Shown here in pieces: positions 23,314-31,752 of a stretch of 64,000 bases of DNA. This DNA comes from Betaproteobacteria bacterium. Its GTDB lineage: Bacteria; Pseudomonadota; Gammaproteobacteria; Burkholderiales; SG8-39. The position numbers were made by a program, and so were the translations under genes. Below the pieces are notes generated by a model that worked only from the letters and a program-made list of their open reading frames with translations, did no database searches and was not told where the DNA came from. The stretch is taken from the NCBI GenBank assembly GCA_004297625.1, contig SCTY01000071.1:204772-268771 (forward strand). The letters are read 5' to 3'. Each line of letters starts with the position of its first letter. Position 1 is the first letter of the stretch.

Positions 23314-25044
23314 ATGGAAATGCTGCGCGCGCCCCTCCTCGGAAGGGGCAAGAAACGTCAAAAGGCGGATCCCGTCACCGTCGAGCTGGTGCGCAACAGC
23401 CTGATCGCGGCCACCGAGGAAATGAAGTCGGTGCTGATGCGCACCTCGTACAACATGATCATCTACGAGGCGCTCGACTTCACCGTGGGGCTTTTCGACC
23501 GCAAGGGCGACACGCTTTCCATCGGCCTGGGCTTGCCCATGTTCATTCGCGGCATGTCGAACACCGTCAAGGCGAAGATCGACTACTGGGGCTGCAAGAA
23601 CATCGAGCCGGGCGACATCCTGCTCACCAACGACGCCTACACGACCGGCGCGCACCTCAACCACCTCACGTTCTCGATCCCGATCTTCCACGGCGGCAGG
23701 ATCGTCGCGTTCTCCACCTGCATGGCGCACTGGCAGGACATCGGCGGCATCCTGAACGGGATGACCTACGACATCTATTCCGAGGGGCTGCAGGTGCCGC
23801 ACGTGAAGTACCACGAGCGCGGCAGGTTGAACCGCGACGTGCGCGACTTCATCCGCATGAACGTGCGCCGGCCCGACCGCGCGATGGGCGATCTCGAAGC
23901 GCAGCTCTCGGCGTGCCGCGTCGGCGTGAAGCACGTGGAGGCGCTGCTCGCGCGCCACGGCGCCGCCGCGGTGCAGGCGAGCCTCGACGACATCATGGCG
24001 CAGAGCGAGGCGGAAGCGCGGCTGCAGGTCGCGGCGATCCCCGACGGCGTGTACGAGGCCGAATCGCAGATGGACGACGACGGCGTCGACATCGGCCGGC
24101 CGGTGCCCATCCGCGTGAAGGTGATCGTCAAAGGCGAGGAGATGACCGTCGACCTCTCCGGCGTGAGCCCGCAGGTGAAGGGCTTCTACAACTCGAACGC
24201 CGGCGTCGCGTGCGCGCAGGTCGCGTTCAAGTGCCTCGCGCTGCCGGGCGACTATCCGATCAACGACGGCGGCTTCCGGCCGCTGAAAGTCATCCTGCCG
24301 CCCGGCACGGTGGTGAGCGCGCTGCATCCTGCGCCGTACCGCGTGTGGATGACCTATCCCATGACGGTGGTCGACACGATCTTCAAGGCGCTCGCGCCGG
24401 CGATCCCGGAGCGCGTCATCGCCGGCCACCACGCCGATCTCCTCACCGCGAACATCAACGGCATCCACCCGCGCGACGGCCGGCTGTGGCTGTATCTCGG
24501 CGGGCTGATCGGCGGCGGCTGGGGCGCGAAGTCGGACGAAGACGGCATGAACGGCACCATCTGCATGAACGACGGCGACACGCACAACGGGCCCTCGGAG
24601 CAGGTGGAGAACAAGTTCCCGCTGCTCGTGCACCGCTACGAGCTGCGCGGCGACTCGGGCGGCGCCGGGCGCTGGCGCGGGGGCCTGGGCACCGAGGTGG
24701 AAGTCGAGGCGCTCGCGCCGATCAACTACATGACGCGCTCCGACCGCGTGGTGAATCCGCCGTGGGGATTGAACGGCGGCAGGCACGCGAAAGGAAATCG
24801 CATCGCGATTCGCCGTAAAGGAGAACTTACGGTTTTCCCGGGCGGCAAGGTCGACACCAAGCTCGCAAAAGGCGACGCCTACATCATGAGCACCGGCGGC
24901 GGCGGCGGCTTCGGCGACCCGCGCGATCGTCCGATCGAGACGCTGAAGCGCGACGTGCGCCAGGGCTACGTGTCGCTCGAGTCGGCGTGGAAGGACTACG
25001 GCGTGCGCTTCGACCCCGAAACGCTGGAGCCTAGCGCAGAGTAA
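23314..25044 (+). CDS. hyuB: Hydantoinase/oxoprolinase family protein, subunit B
   Basis: The 576-residue protein has the family B hallmarks: DPVTVELVRNSLIAATEEMKSVLMRTSYN, GDILLTNDAYTTGAHLNH, NFPLLVHRYELRGDSGGAGRWRGGLGTEVE and a Gly-rich end GGGGGFGDP. It starts one base after hyuA. The ATG is followed by a 20-residue basic extension containing a GC hairpin (CCCCTCCTCGGAAGGGG, 23331-23347), unusual for the family. HyuAB together could hydrolyse a cyclic imide or carboxylate a ketone. Confidence 0.9.
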   Translation: MEMLRAPLLGRGKKRQKADPVTVELVRNSLIAATEEMKSVLMRTSYNMIIYEALDFTVGLFDRKGDTLSIGLGLPMFIRGMSNTVKAKIDYWGCKNIEPGDILLTNDAYTTGAHLNHLTFSIPIFHGGRIVAFSTCMAHWQDIGGILNGMTYDIYSEGLQVPHVKYHERGRLNRDVRDFIRMNVRRPDRAMGDLEAQLSACRVGVKHVEALLARHGAAAVQASLDDIMAQSEAEARLQVAAIPDGVYEAESQMDDDGVDIGRPVPIRVKVIVKGEEMTVDLSGVSPQVKGFYNSNAGVACAQVAFKCLALPGDYPINDGGFRPLKVILPPGTVVSALHPAPYRVWMTYPMTVVDTIFKALAPAIPERVIAGHHADLLTANINGIHPRDGRLWLYLGGLIGGGWGAKSDEDGMNGTICMNDGDTHNGPSEQVENKFPLLVHRYELRGDSGGAGRWRGGLGTEVEVEALAPINYMTRSDRVVNPPWGLNGGRHAKGNRIAIRRKGELTVFPGGKVDTKLAKGDAYIMSTGGGGGFGDPRDRPIETLKRDVRQGYVSLESAWKDYGVRFDPETLEPSAE

Positions 25045-25930
25045 CGACCACGACGCCGACGGCGAGCAAAGCGATTCCCAGGATCTCCCTCGCCGACAGG
25101 CGCTCCTTGAATATCCGGCGCGAGACCGCGTAGCTGAAAATCAGCTCGACCAGGCCCAGGGTCCTGACGTGCGCGACCGGCTCCAGGGCGAAGGCGGTGA
25201 ACCACCCGGCCGATGCCGCGGCGCCCATGAAGCCGGCGAAGAGCGACAGGCGCCAGGCCCGCAGCACGCGCGCGACGACGGCTCGGGAGCGCACGAGGAG
25301 CCAGCCGCCCAGGAGGACCGTCTGCACGAGCTGCGCGGCGAAAAGCGTATGCGCGGCGGCCAGCATGAAAGAAGGCGTCGCAAGCGAAAGCGCAGCGCCC
25401 CGGTAGGCGACCGCCGAAATCGCGAAGCCGGTGCCCGAAGCGAGGCCGAGGAGCGCCGGGCGCGAGGTCCATCCGGCTACGAAGGCGCGCAGCGGCCGCT
25501 CCCGGTCCGCGGGCGAAAGCAGCAGCACGCCGAGCGTTCCGCTCGCCACGGCGAGCGCCGTGCGGGCGCTGATCGCATCGCCGAGGAAAGCGAGGCCGAA
25601 GACCGCGACCTGGATCACCTCGGTTTTCGAATACGCGACGCCGAGGGCGAAATTGCGCTCCTCCATGGTGCGCAGGAGAAACGCCGTCGCCGCGATCTGC
25701 GCGATGCCTCCCGCCAGCACCCAGGCGAAGAACGGCGCGCCCGATGCCGCGATTTGCTGGCCGGTCGCGAGCTGCACGCCGAGCAGCCACAGCCCGGCGA
25801 AGGGCAGGCCGTACAGGAAGCGCACGAGCGTCGCGCCGAGCGTGCCGAGCTCGGCCGTCAGATGGCGCTGGGCGGCGTTGCGGACGGTCTGGGCGAGCGC
25901 CGCCCAGACCGTGAAAGGGATCCAGAGCAG
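25031..25930 (-). CDS. EamA/DMT-family transporter (apparent CTG start)
   Basis: A membrane protein with about ten hydrophobic segments of the drug/metabolite transporter family. Starting at the first conventional codon, GTG 25825, gives 264 residues and loses the first helix. The frame upstream encodes LWIPFTVWAALAQTVRNAAQRHL and GTLGATLVRFLYGLPFA, which reads like the normal family N-terminus, yet contains no ATG, GTG or TTG before an in-frame TGA. CTG at 25930, 17 codons before that segment's end, would give 299 residues, the usual length. It begins five bases after the dienelactone hydrolase stop and converges on hyuB with a 14-base overlap. Confidence 0.8.
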   Translation of the reverse strand: MLWIPFTVWAALAQTVRNAAQRHLTAELGTLGATLVRFLYGLPFAGLWLLGVQLATGQQIAASGAPFFAWVLAGGIAQIAATAFLLRTMEERNFALGVAYSKTEVIQVAVFGLAFLGDAISARTALAVASGTLGVLLLSPADRERPLRAFVAGWTSRPALLGLASGTGFAISAVAYRGAALSLATPSFMLAAAHTLFAAQLVQTVLLGGWLLVRSRAVVARVLRAWRLSLFAGFMGAAASAGWFTAFALEPVAHVRTLGLVELIFSYAVSRRIFKERLSAREILGIALLAVGVVVVTLR

Positions 25931-25934
25931 GCGC

Positions 25935-26630
25935 TCAGCTCTTCAGATGCCGCCCGAGAAAGTCCATCGTGCGCTTCCACGCCTGCTCGGCCGCCTGCGG
26001 GTTGTACTTGAGCGGCGGCAGGTTCCTCTGGTCGGCGGTCTGGTTGGCGAACGCGTGCTTTGCGTCGTAGCGGTGGAACTCGAACTTGACGCCCGCTCCG
26101 CGCAGCTTCTTCTCGAGCTCGTCGACCTTGTCGATGGTGAAGAACTCGTCGTGAATGGCGTAGTGGCCGAGGAGCGGCGCCTTGATCTTCTTGGGATCGA
26201 CGTACTCGAGCGGCGGGAAGCCGTACCACGCGACCGCGGCGTCGGACTCGGGAACGTTCACCGCCGCGAGCAGCGTGAGCGCCCCGCCCATGCAGAAGCC
26301 GGTGACGCCCGCCTTCGCGCTGCCGGATGATTTGAGGTACTGCACCGCGCCGCGGATGTCCTGCCCGGCGGCGTCGCCGAAGTTGAGGCCCGTCATGAGG
26401 TGCTCGGCCTCCTTCGCGTCCAGCGTCGACTTGCCGCGGTAGAGATCCGGCACAAGCGCGCGGTAGCCGGCCTTGGCGAGGCGGTCGCCGACGCCCTTGA
26501 TCTGGTCGGTCAGCCCCCACCATTCCTGGATCACCACCATGCCGGGCGCGTTTGCGCCCTGCGCCGGTTCCGCCAGATAGCCGTCGACGCTTTTCCCGTC
26601 CGGCCGCTTGTAGCTGATCATCTTGCCCAT
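25935..26630 (-). CDS. Dienelactone hydrolase family protein
   Basis: The 231-residue alpha/beta hydrolase has the Cys-His-Asp triad of the family: Cys113 in VTGFCMGGALTL, Asp in YAIHDEFF and His in DAKHAFAN, plus EWWGLTDQIKGVGDRLAKAGY. It hydrolyses lactones such as 4-carboxymethylenebut-2-en-4-olide, which fits the intradiol genes in the window, though this generalist family has many substrates. A strong GAGGAGG precedes the ATG. Confidence 0.9.
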   Translation of the reverse strand: MGKMISYKRPDGKSVDGYLAEPAQGANAPGMVVIQEWWGLTDQIKGVGDRLAKAGYRALVPDLYRGKSTLDAKEAEHLMTGLNFGDAAGQDIRGAVQYLKSSGSAKAGVTGFCMGGALTLLAAVNVPESDAAVAWYGFPPLEYVDPKKIKAPLLGHYAIHDEFFTIDKVDELEKKLRGAGVKFEFHRYDAKHAFANQTADQRNLPPLKYNPQAAEQAWKRTMDFLGRHLKS

Positions 26631-26657
26631 GTTGCCTCCTCAGAAGGGAGGGCAATC

Positions 26658-26945
26658 TTAGGGCAACCACTGCAGCCGGGAGAAGCCTTCCTCGAAACTC
26701 CACGGGATTTCGCTTCCCGAAACGAAAGCCGTCTCCCAGGGATGGCCCAGCACCGGCGTAACTTTGGGACGCTCGGCGCGCATCCCGGCGGCATGCATCG
26801 CCATGTGGCGCGCCTCCGTCGCGTCGAGCTGCAGGCTGAAGCCGAAGCCGACCCTGCCGTCGTCCGCGACCACGCGCGTCACCAGCGCCTCCTGTCCGGA
26901 AGCGAGGCGCATCGACTGAGTATGAACAAACGGCAATTCGGTCAC
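26658..26945 (-). CDS. Short protein of unknown function coupled to RelE
   Basis: Unrecognised 95-residue protein (GTG 26945, overlapping the RelE stop as GTGA). It opens ELPFVHTQSMRLASGQEALVTRVVADDGRVGFGFSLQLDA and ends with Trp-rich GHPWETAFV...IPWSFEEGFSRLQWLP. The first half vaguely recalls the N-terminal domain of enolase-superfamily (mandelate racemase) proteins, so a stand-alone or truncated domain is possible. It lies between the toxin and the dienelactone hydrolase gene, 27 bases before the latter. Confidence 0.55.
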   Translation of the reverse strand: MTELPFVHTQSMRLASGQEALVTRVVADDGRVGFGFSLQLDATEARHMAMHAAGMRAERPKVTPVLGHPWETAFVSGSEIPWSFEEGFSRLQWLP

Positions 26946-27235
26946 GTCTGCTGCCGACGGATGAGCTCGGCGACTTCCTCGTAAATCGCTCGCCGATGAC
27001 CAATAGCGACGATCTTCAGCGTTCTGCGCGGCCGGTCGATTGCGTAAACGATTCGGAACCTTCGTACCCGGTATTTCCAATATCCACGGAGTTCGTCGTG
27101 AAGCGCCTCGCCGGCAACGGGATTTGCGCACAGTGCATGGATGGCCGACCTTATGGCGCGCTTGATGTCGGGTGAGAGATGCCGAATGGCTTCGGCAACT
27201 TGAGGCGGGATCGCCGGCCGAAAGCCGGCCTTCAC
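26942..27235 (-). CDS. RelE/ParE-family toxin
   Basis: The 97-residue basic protein has the RelE fold pattern: AEAIRHLSPDIKRAIRSAIHALCANP, then LRGYWKYRVRRFRIVYAIDRPRRTLKIVAIGHRRAIYEEV. RelE toxins cut mRNA on the ribosome. GTG start overlaps the antitoxin stop (GTGA). Its own stop overlaps the next small gene the same way. Confidence 0.88.
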   Translation of the reverse strand: MKAGFRPAIPPQVAEAIRHLSPDIKRAIRSAIHALCANPVAGEALHDELRGYWKYRVRRFRIVYAIDRPRRTLKIVAIGHRRAIYEEVAELIRRQQT

Positions 27236-27522
27236 CGGCGTTTCTTGCGCCGCCGAAGCGGCTCGGCAAACACCTGCTCGAACGAGAGCCCTTTGCCGCC
27301 ACGGGCGAAATAGGCCTCGCTCGCGCGGATCTGCCGCATGAGCTCAGGGTCGCTCAGCACGTCGAGCGTTTCCTTGAGCCGCTCGTACTCGGCGTAGTTG
27401 ACCAGCCGGGCCGCGGGCTTCCCGTTTCGGGTGACTATGATTTCCTCTTCCCGTTCCGCGACGCCCGTCACGAGCTCCGGCAAGCGCGCCTTAACCTCGG
27501 AGATCGGAAGAATCTTGGCCAT
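27232..27522 (-). CDS. Phd/YefM-family antitoxin
   Basis: The 96-residue protein starts MAKILPISEVKARLPELVTGV and continues EEIIVTRNGKPAARLVNYAEYERLKET, the DNA-binding and dimer part of Phd/YefM antitoxins; the charged C-terminal tail would wrap the RelE toxin. It precedes the toxin, the usual order. A dyad just upstream is a candidate autoregulatory operator. Confidence 0.9.
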   Translation of the reverse strand: MAKILPISEVKARLPELVTGVAEREEEIIVTRNGKPAARLVNYAEYERLKETLDVLSDPELMRQIRASEAYFARGGKGLSFEQVFAEPLRRRKKRR

Positions 27523-27525
27523 GTT

Positions 27526-27541
27526 GACCAGAATTATGGTC
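27526..27541. promoter_or_regulatory. Candidate antitoxin operator
   Basis: GACCA-GAATTA-TGGTC, a 5-bp inverted repeat with a six-base spacer, starts four bases upstream of the antitoxin ATG and ends at the first base of the neighbouring lyase stop codon. The position suits autorepression by Phd or Phd-RelE. Confidence 0.55.
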
Positions 27542-28470
27542 TACCGTTTACTCCGTTGCAAGAGAGGACTCAGGCCGCTGCGCGTCACGCGGCCGTGGAG
27601 CTCGCGGCCCAGCGTCTGCTCGCACAGCTCCGCAGTGGCGAGCAGCCCGTCGAGATCGATGCCGGTGTCGACCCCCATCGACTCGAAGAGGTTCACGAGA
27701 TCCTCGGTGCACACGTTGCCGGTGTAGCCGCCGCCGTATTCCACCTTCGCCGGATGGCCGCCGACGCCGCCGAACGACGCATCGAACCAGCGCACGCCCG
27801 CCTCGTACGCGGCGACGCAGTTGACGAGCCCCGTGCCTCGCGTGTCGTGCAGATGCGCGATAACGACCACGTTTTTGTAATTCAGCTTCGAAAACATTTC
27901 TTTGATGCTGCGTGGCGTGGCCATGCCGGTGGTGTCGCCGAGCGCCACGTGCCGGACACCCAGTTCGAGAAACTGCTCGACATCCGCAATCACCGCGCCC
28001 GGGTCGACCTTGCCCTCGAACGGGCAGCCGAAGGCAACCGACACGGTGCCGACGAGGCGGAAGCGCCCCATCGCCGCGGCGACCATGCTTGCGATGTTCT
28101 GCCATTGCTCGGCGCGCGTGCGGTTCAGGTTCCTCTGCGTATGCGATTCGGTCGCCGACACGAGCAGGCTGATCTCGTTGGCGCCGTAGCCCGCCTCGAG
28201 GTCGGCGAGCGCGCGCTCGACTGCCTTTACGTTCGCGCAGGTCGCCTTGTAGAAAACACCCGGTTTTCTTTTCAGATCCTTCAATAAATCCGAAGCATCC
28301 GCAAACTGGGGAACGATCTTGGGATTCGAGTACGAGGTCGCCTCGACGCGCGCGAAGCCGAGCCTGGCGAAACGCTCGACGAGCGCGCGCTTGGCGTGCG
28401 TCGGCACGAAGCGCGGCTCGTGCTGCAGCCCGTCGCGGGCGAAGCACTCGCACGGCGTCACGTCGGCCAT
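27541..28470 (-). CDS. HMG-CoA lyase-like acyl-CoA lyase
   Basis: The 309-residue TIM-barrel protein (ATG 28470) follows the HMGL-like pyruvate-carboxyltransferase pattern: RDGLQHEPRFVPTHAKRALVERF, SVAFGCPFEGKV, LGDTTGMATP and HLHDTRGTGLVN. These supply the metal site (Asp in RDGLQ, HLHDT). The usual C-terminal signature GGLGGCPYA reads GGVGGHPAK here, so the catalytic Cys of true HMG-CoA lyase is replaced by His. It may therefore cleave a related CoA ester or act as an aldolase on another substrate. It is divergent from the intradiol gene run, with a dyad between. Confidence 0.82.
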   Translation of the reverse strand: MADVTPCECFARDGLQHEPRFVPTHAKRALVERFARLGFARVEATSYSNPKIVPQFADASDLLKDLKRKPGVFYKATCANVKAVERALADLEAGYGANEISLLVSATESHTQRNLNRTRAEQWQNIASMVAAAMGRFRLVGTVSVAFGCPFEGKVDPGAVIADVEQFLELGVRHVALGDTTGMATPRSIKEMFSKLNYKNVVVIAHLHDTRGTGLVNCVAAYEAGVRWFDASFGGVGGHPAKVEYGGGYTGNVCTEDLVNLFESMGVDTGIDLDGLLATAELCEQTLGRELHGRVTRSGLSPLLQRSKR

Positions 28471-28471
28471 G

Positions 28472-28508
28472 GTTGACAGTATCAACTAACGTGGTTTACG
28501 GTGTCAAC
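28472..28508. promoter_or_regulatory. Candidate divergent operator (GTTGA/TCAAC half-sites)
   Basis: In the 41 bases between the lyase and the intradiol gene, GTTGACAGTATCAAC (28472-28486) is a dyad of GTTGA and TCAAC around five bases. A further TGTCAAC (28502-28508) completes a 7-bp inverted repeat with GTTGACA at 28472. The MarR protein encoded three genes downstream is the obvious candidate binder (inference). Confidence 0.55.
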
Positions 28509-28511
28509 GAT

Positions 28512-29195
28512 ATGCCTTACGTCGTCGAGCCGCGCGATCCGCTCACCCAGTCCGAAGGCGTGGTGGCGGGCTACGCGCAGACCGCGAGCCGCTGGCCGGG
28601 GCAGCCGCTCGCGCGCCGCGCGCCGGGAGCGGCGGAGCTCAGCGGCCCCGCGCGTCTCGAGCGCCGCCTGCCGCTCGGCCGCTCCGATCTCGCGGGCCGC
28701 GCCCCCAGGCGCGCGATCGGCCAGCTGATCGAGATCCGCGCGCGCGTGGCGGACGAGGACGGCACCCCGCTCGCGGGCGCGATGGTCGAGATCTGGCATT
28801 GCAACGCGGCGGGCAAGTACATTCACCCCAACGATGCGAACGACGCGCCCGAGGATCCGAATTTCTACGGCGCGGCGCGCCTGCTCACCGGCGAGAGCGG
28901 CGCCATCACCTTGCGCACCGTCAAGCCGGGCGCCTACCCGGTGCCCGACAGCGGCGGCTGGTGGCGCCCGCCGCACGTGCATTTCTCGGTATGGGGGCGC
29001 GTGTGGCTCTCGCGGCTGGTCACGCAGATGTTCTTTCCCGGCGAGCCGCTCAACGAGCACGACGCCATCCTCAACGCGGTGCGCGACCCGGCGGCGCGCA
29101 GCCGCTGCATCGCACGGCTGGTGCCGAAGGATCACATCCTCGTCTACGAGTACCAGATGGTGGTGCGCGGCCGCAATGCCGCGCTGGCGATGTGA
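28512..29195 (+). CDS. Intradiol ring-cleavage dioxygenase, beta-type subunit
   Basis: The 227-residue protein keeps all Fe(III) ligands: Tyr103 (AAGKYIHP), Tyr142 (KPGAYPVP), His155 and His157 (PPHVHFSV). It is clearly different from the PcaH at 7.2 kb, with a shortened N-terminus and the insertion DSGGWWR, so a different catechol such as hydroxyquinol or a substituted protocatechuate is likely. I take ATG 28512; a TTG at 28473 would place coding sequence through the operator. The stop overlaps the alpha-type gene by one base. Confidence 0.88.
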   Translation: MPYVVEPRDPLTQSEGVVAGYAQTASRWPGQPLARRAPGAAELSGPARLERRLPLGRSDLAGRAPRRAIGQLIEIRARVADEDGTPLAGAMVEIWHCNAAGKYIHPNDANDAPEDPNFYGAARLLTGESGAITLRTVKPGAYPVPDSGGWWRPPHVHFSVWGRVWLSRLVTQMFFPGEPLNEHDAILNAVRDPAARSRCIARLVPKDHILVYEYQMVVRGRNAALAM

Positions 29196-29650
29196 TGAGG
29201 CTCGTACCGACCGCCGAGATGACGCTCGGGCCGTTCTTCCCGCCGGAGTTCGCGGCGGGCGCGAACGACCTTACCGGGCAGGTTCCGGGCGAAGTGATCG
29301 AGATCACCGGCCGGGTGACGCAGCTCGACGGCCGGGCGCTCGACAACGTGGTGATCGAGATCTGGCAGGCGGATCCCCAGGGGCGCTACGACAACCCGGA
29401 TTTCCTCGGCTGGGGGCGCGCGGCGACCGACGCCGCGGGCACCTACCGGTTCAAGACGGTGAAGCCGGGCGCGCCCTATATCAACTTTTTGATCCTGTAC
29501 TCCGGCCTGATGCGCCAGCTCCAGACGCGGATGTACTTCGATCGAGGCGAGGCCGACGAGCGGCTCGTCGCCATCCGCGAGGGCGCGAGCCGCTGCCGTT
29601 TCGACATACGCCTGCGCGGCGACGGGGAGACGCCTTTCTTTGGGGATTAA
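29195..29650 (+). CDS. Intradiol ring-cleavage dioxygenase, alpha-type subunit
   Basis: The 151-residue partner has the intradiol barrel (TAEMTLGPFFPPEF, VVIEIWQADPQGRYDNPDF, YRFKTVKPGAPYINF) but no HxH pair, as in catalytically silent alpha subunits. It is shorter than PcaG (182). It would form a heteromer with the preceding subunit. It overlaps MarR by 11 bases. Confidence 0.85.
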   Translation: MRLVPTAEMTLGPFFPPEFAAGANDLTGQVPGEVIEITGRVTQLDGRALDNVVIEIWQADPQGRYDNPDFLGWGRAATDAAGTYRFKTVKPGAPYINFLILYSGLMRQLQTRMYFDRGEADERLVAIREGASRCRFDIRLRGDGETPFFGD

Positions 29651-30089
29651 GGAGCTTCTTTCCTACCGGCTGCACGTGGTGGCGAACCTGCTTTCGCGCG
29701 GCGCGGAGCTGCGCTACCGGCGCGAATTCGGCGTCAGCCTCTGGGAATGGCGCACGCTCGCGCTCCTCGGCGCGGTGACCGGGCCGCTTTCCCTCAATCA
29801 CCTCGCGCATGCCGCCGGCATCCACAAGAGCCAGATGAGCCGCGTGGTGTCGGGCCTCGCCAGGCGCAAGCTCGTCGTGCGCTCGGCGAACAGCGAAGAC
29901 GCGCGCGGCGTGCACCTCGCGCTGAGCAGGGCCGGCCGCAAGCTCTACGACAGCCTGATCGCCGCGGCGAACGAGCGCGACCGCGCGTTCCGCAGCTGCC
30001 TCACCCGCGAGGAGAAGCGCGCGTTCGAGAACGCGCTCGCCAAGCTGGCGGGGCAGGCGCGCCAGTTCATCCAGCAGGAGAAGAAATGA
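29640..30089 (+). CDS. MarR-family transcriptional regulator
   Basis: The 149-residue protein (TTG start) has a winged helix: LALLGAVTGPLSLNHLAHAAGIHKSQMSRVVSGLARRKLVVRSANSEDARGVHLALSRAGRKLYD. It probably represses the operon it is embedded in, releasing DNA upon binding an aromatic acid. A GTTGA dyad upstream of the operon is the likely target. Overlaps its neighbours on both sides. Confidence 0.9.
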   Translation: MGIKELLSYRLHVVANLLSRGAELRYRREFGVSLWEWRTLALLGAVTGPLSLNHLAHAAGIHKSQMSRVVSGLARRKLVVRSANSEDARGVHLALSRAGRKLYDSLIAAANERDRAFRSCLTREEKRAFENALAKLAGQARQFIQQEKK

Positions 30090-31030
30090 AAACCCGCATC
30101 ACCGAGCTGCTCGGCATCGAGCATCCGATCTTCCAGGCGGCGATGAGCTGGGCCTCGTCCAACGCGCCGCTGGTGATCGCGGTGTCGAACGCGGGCGGCA
30201 TGGGCGTGATCGCCGCCGGGCCGATGCGGCCCGCTGATTTTCGAAATGCTCTTATAGAAATAAAGCAAAGAACTTCGAAACCTTTCGGCGTCAACATTCC
30301 GCTGATCAGTCCGCGCGCGCCCGAGCTCCTCGACATCGCGTACGAGGCGCGCATCCCGGTGATGGTCGCCTCGCAGGGCGGGCCGCGCGATCACCTGAAG
30401 CGCTTTCGCGCCATAGGGACGAAATGGCTGCACGTGGTCGCGTCGGTCGAGCACGCCAAGAAGGCCGAGGCCGCCGGTGTGGACGCGCTGGTCGTCGACG
30501 GCGCCGAGGCGGGCGGACATCCGCCGCCTTCCGAAGTCGGCACGCTGGTGCTGGTGCGCCGCGTAGCGAAGGCCGTGAAGCTGCCGATCGTGGCGAGCGG
30601 CGGCATCGCCGACGGCGCCGGTGTCGCGGCGCTCCTCGCGCTCGGCGCCGACGCGGTTCAGCTCGGCACGCGCTTCATCGCCACGCCCGAGGCAAGCGTG
30701 CACGAGAACTACAAGCGCGCGGTCCTCGCCGCCGACGTGCACGACACGACGCTGGTAGGCCGCGGGAAATTGCCCGTCCGGCAATTGAAGAACGCTTTTT
30801 CCGCGAAGTACGAGGCCGCCGAGCGCGCCGGCGCCTCGGCGTCCGAGCTGGAAGAGATCTACAACAGCTCCAGCATGAAGAAAGCCGCGCTCGAGGGCGA
30901 TGTCGAATGGGGCAAGGTCGAAGCCGGCCAGAGCGCCGGCCTCATCGACGAGATCCTTCCCGCTGCCGAGATCATGCGCCGTCTGGTGGCCGAAGCGGAG
31001 GGCGCGCGCCGCAGGCTCATGTCCCTATGA
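30086..31030 (+). CDS. Nitronate monooxygenase-like FMN enzyme
   Basis: The 314-residue TIM-barrel protein (ATGA overlap with marR) shows family motifs: PIFQAAMSWASSNAPLVIAVSNAGGMGVI, VDGAEAGGHPPPSEVGT and LPIVASGGIADGAGVAALLALGADAVQLGTRFIATPEA (FMN phosphate site). Members oxidise nitronates or act as enoyl reductases. In a CoA-ester operon an FMN-dependent enoyl-type reaction is as plausible as nitronate oxidation. Confidence 0.85.
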   Translation: MKTRITELLGIEHPIFQAAMSWASSNAPLVIAVSNAGGMGVIAAGPMRPADFRNALIEIKQRTSKPFGVNIPLISPRAPELLDIAYEARIPVMVASQGGPRDHLKRFRAIGTKWLHVVASVEHAKKAEAAGVDALVVDGAEAGGHPPPSEVGTLVLVRRVAKAVKLPIVASGGIADGAGVAALLALGADAVQLGTRFIATPEASVHENYKRAVLAADVHDTTLVGRGKLPVRQLKNAFSAKYEAAERAGASASELEEIYNSSSMKKAALEGDVEWGKVEAGQSAGLIDEILPAAEIMRRLVAEAEGARRRLMSL

Positions 31031-31752
31031 TTTTGTTGGTTGAAGATCACGGCGCGGTTCGAATTCTGACGATGAACCGTCCGGAGAAGCGCAACGCCTT
31101 GAATACAGAATTAACGCAGTGCCTGCTCGACGCACTGCGTTCTTCGGATAAAGATGAATCCATAGGTTGCATCCTGCTGACCGGGGCGGGGCAGGGGTTC
31201 TGCGCGGGAGCGGATCTCGGGGAGTTCAAGTCGCTGCAGGATCCGCAGGCCGCCGAGCGGCGCGCCGAGCTCACGATGCAGCTGCACCTCGTCTTCTCGA
31301 AAATCTCGAAGCCGGTCGTTACCGCGATCAACGGCGCGGCGATGGGCGGCGGGGCGGGCCTTGCCATCGCGGGCGACATGGCGGTCATGGCGCAAAGCGC
31401 GAAGCTCGGCTATCCCGAGCCGAAGCACGGCATCGTCGCCGCGATCGTGATGGCAAACCTCGTGCGCCAGGCCGGGCGCAAGGCGGCGTTCGAGCTGGTG
31501 TCCCTGGGCGAGCCGATCGATGCGGCGCGCGCGCTGCAGCTCGGGATGGTGAATTACGTGGTCTCCGATTCTGAATTTCTCATTCGTTCTATTTCCATTG
31601 CGGAGAAGCTGGCGGCAGTTCCCGGTCCGGCTATGAAAGAGACGAAGCGCCTGTTCCACCAGATGGCCGACCTGCCGCTCGCCGCGGCGCTCGAGCGCGG
31701 ACGCGATGCAAACAAGCGCATGCGCAACTTCCGGAAGCCCGGCCGCGAATGA
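31027..31752 (+). CDS. Enoyl-CoA hydratase/isomerase family protein
   Basis: The 241-residue crotonase-fold protein has MNRPEKRNALNTELTQCLLDAL, the oxyanion-hole segments GFCAGADLGEF and NGAAMGGGAGLAIAGDMAV, and the Glu-containing AKLGYPEPKHGIV. It likely hydrates or cleaves an aryl or acyl enoyl-CoA. Coupled to both neighbours by ATGA. A second hydratase follows two genes later. Confidence 0.88.
   Translation: MILLVEDHGAVRILTMNRPEKRNALNTELTQCLLDALRSSDKDESIGCILLTGAGQGFCAGADLGEFKSLQDPQAAERRAELTMQLHLVFSKISKPVVTAINGAAMGGGAGLAIAGDMAVMAQSAKLGYPEPKHGIVAAIVMANLVRQAGRKAAFELVSLGEPIDAARALQLGMVNYVVSDSEFLIRSISIAEKLAAVPGPAMKETKRLFHQMADLPLAAALERGRDANKRMRNFRKPGRE

Noticed and set aside
23331..23347. GC hairpin in the start of hyuB as another copy of the dyad element
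   Set aside because: Only a short CCCC/GGGG stem; lacks the central stem and loop of the family.
28473..28511. TTG 28473 as start of the second intradiol beta subunit
   Set aside because: Would translate through the dyad and add 13 residues with no counterpart in the family.
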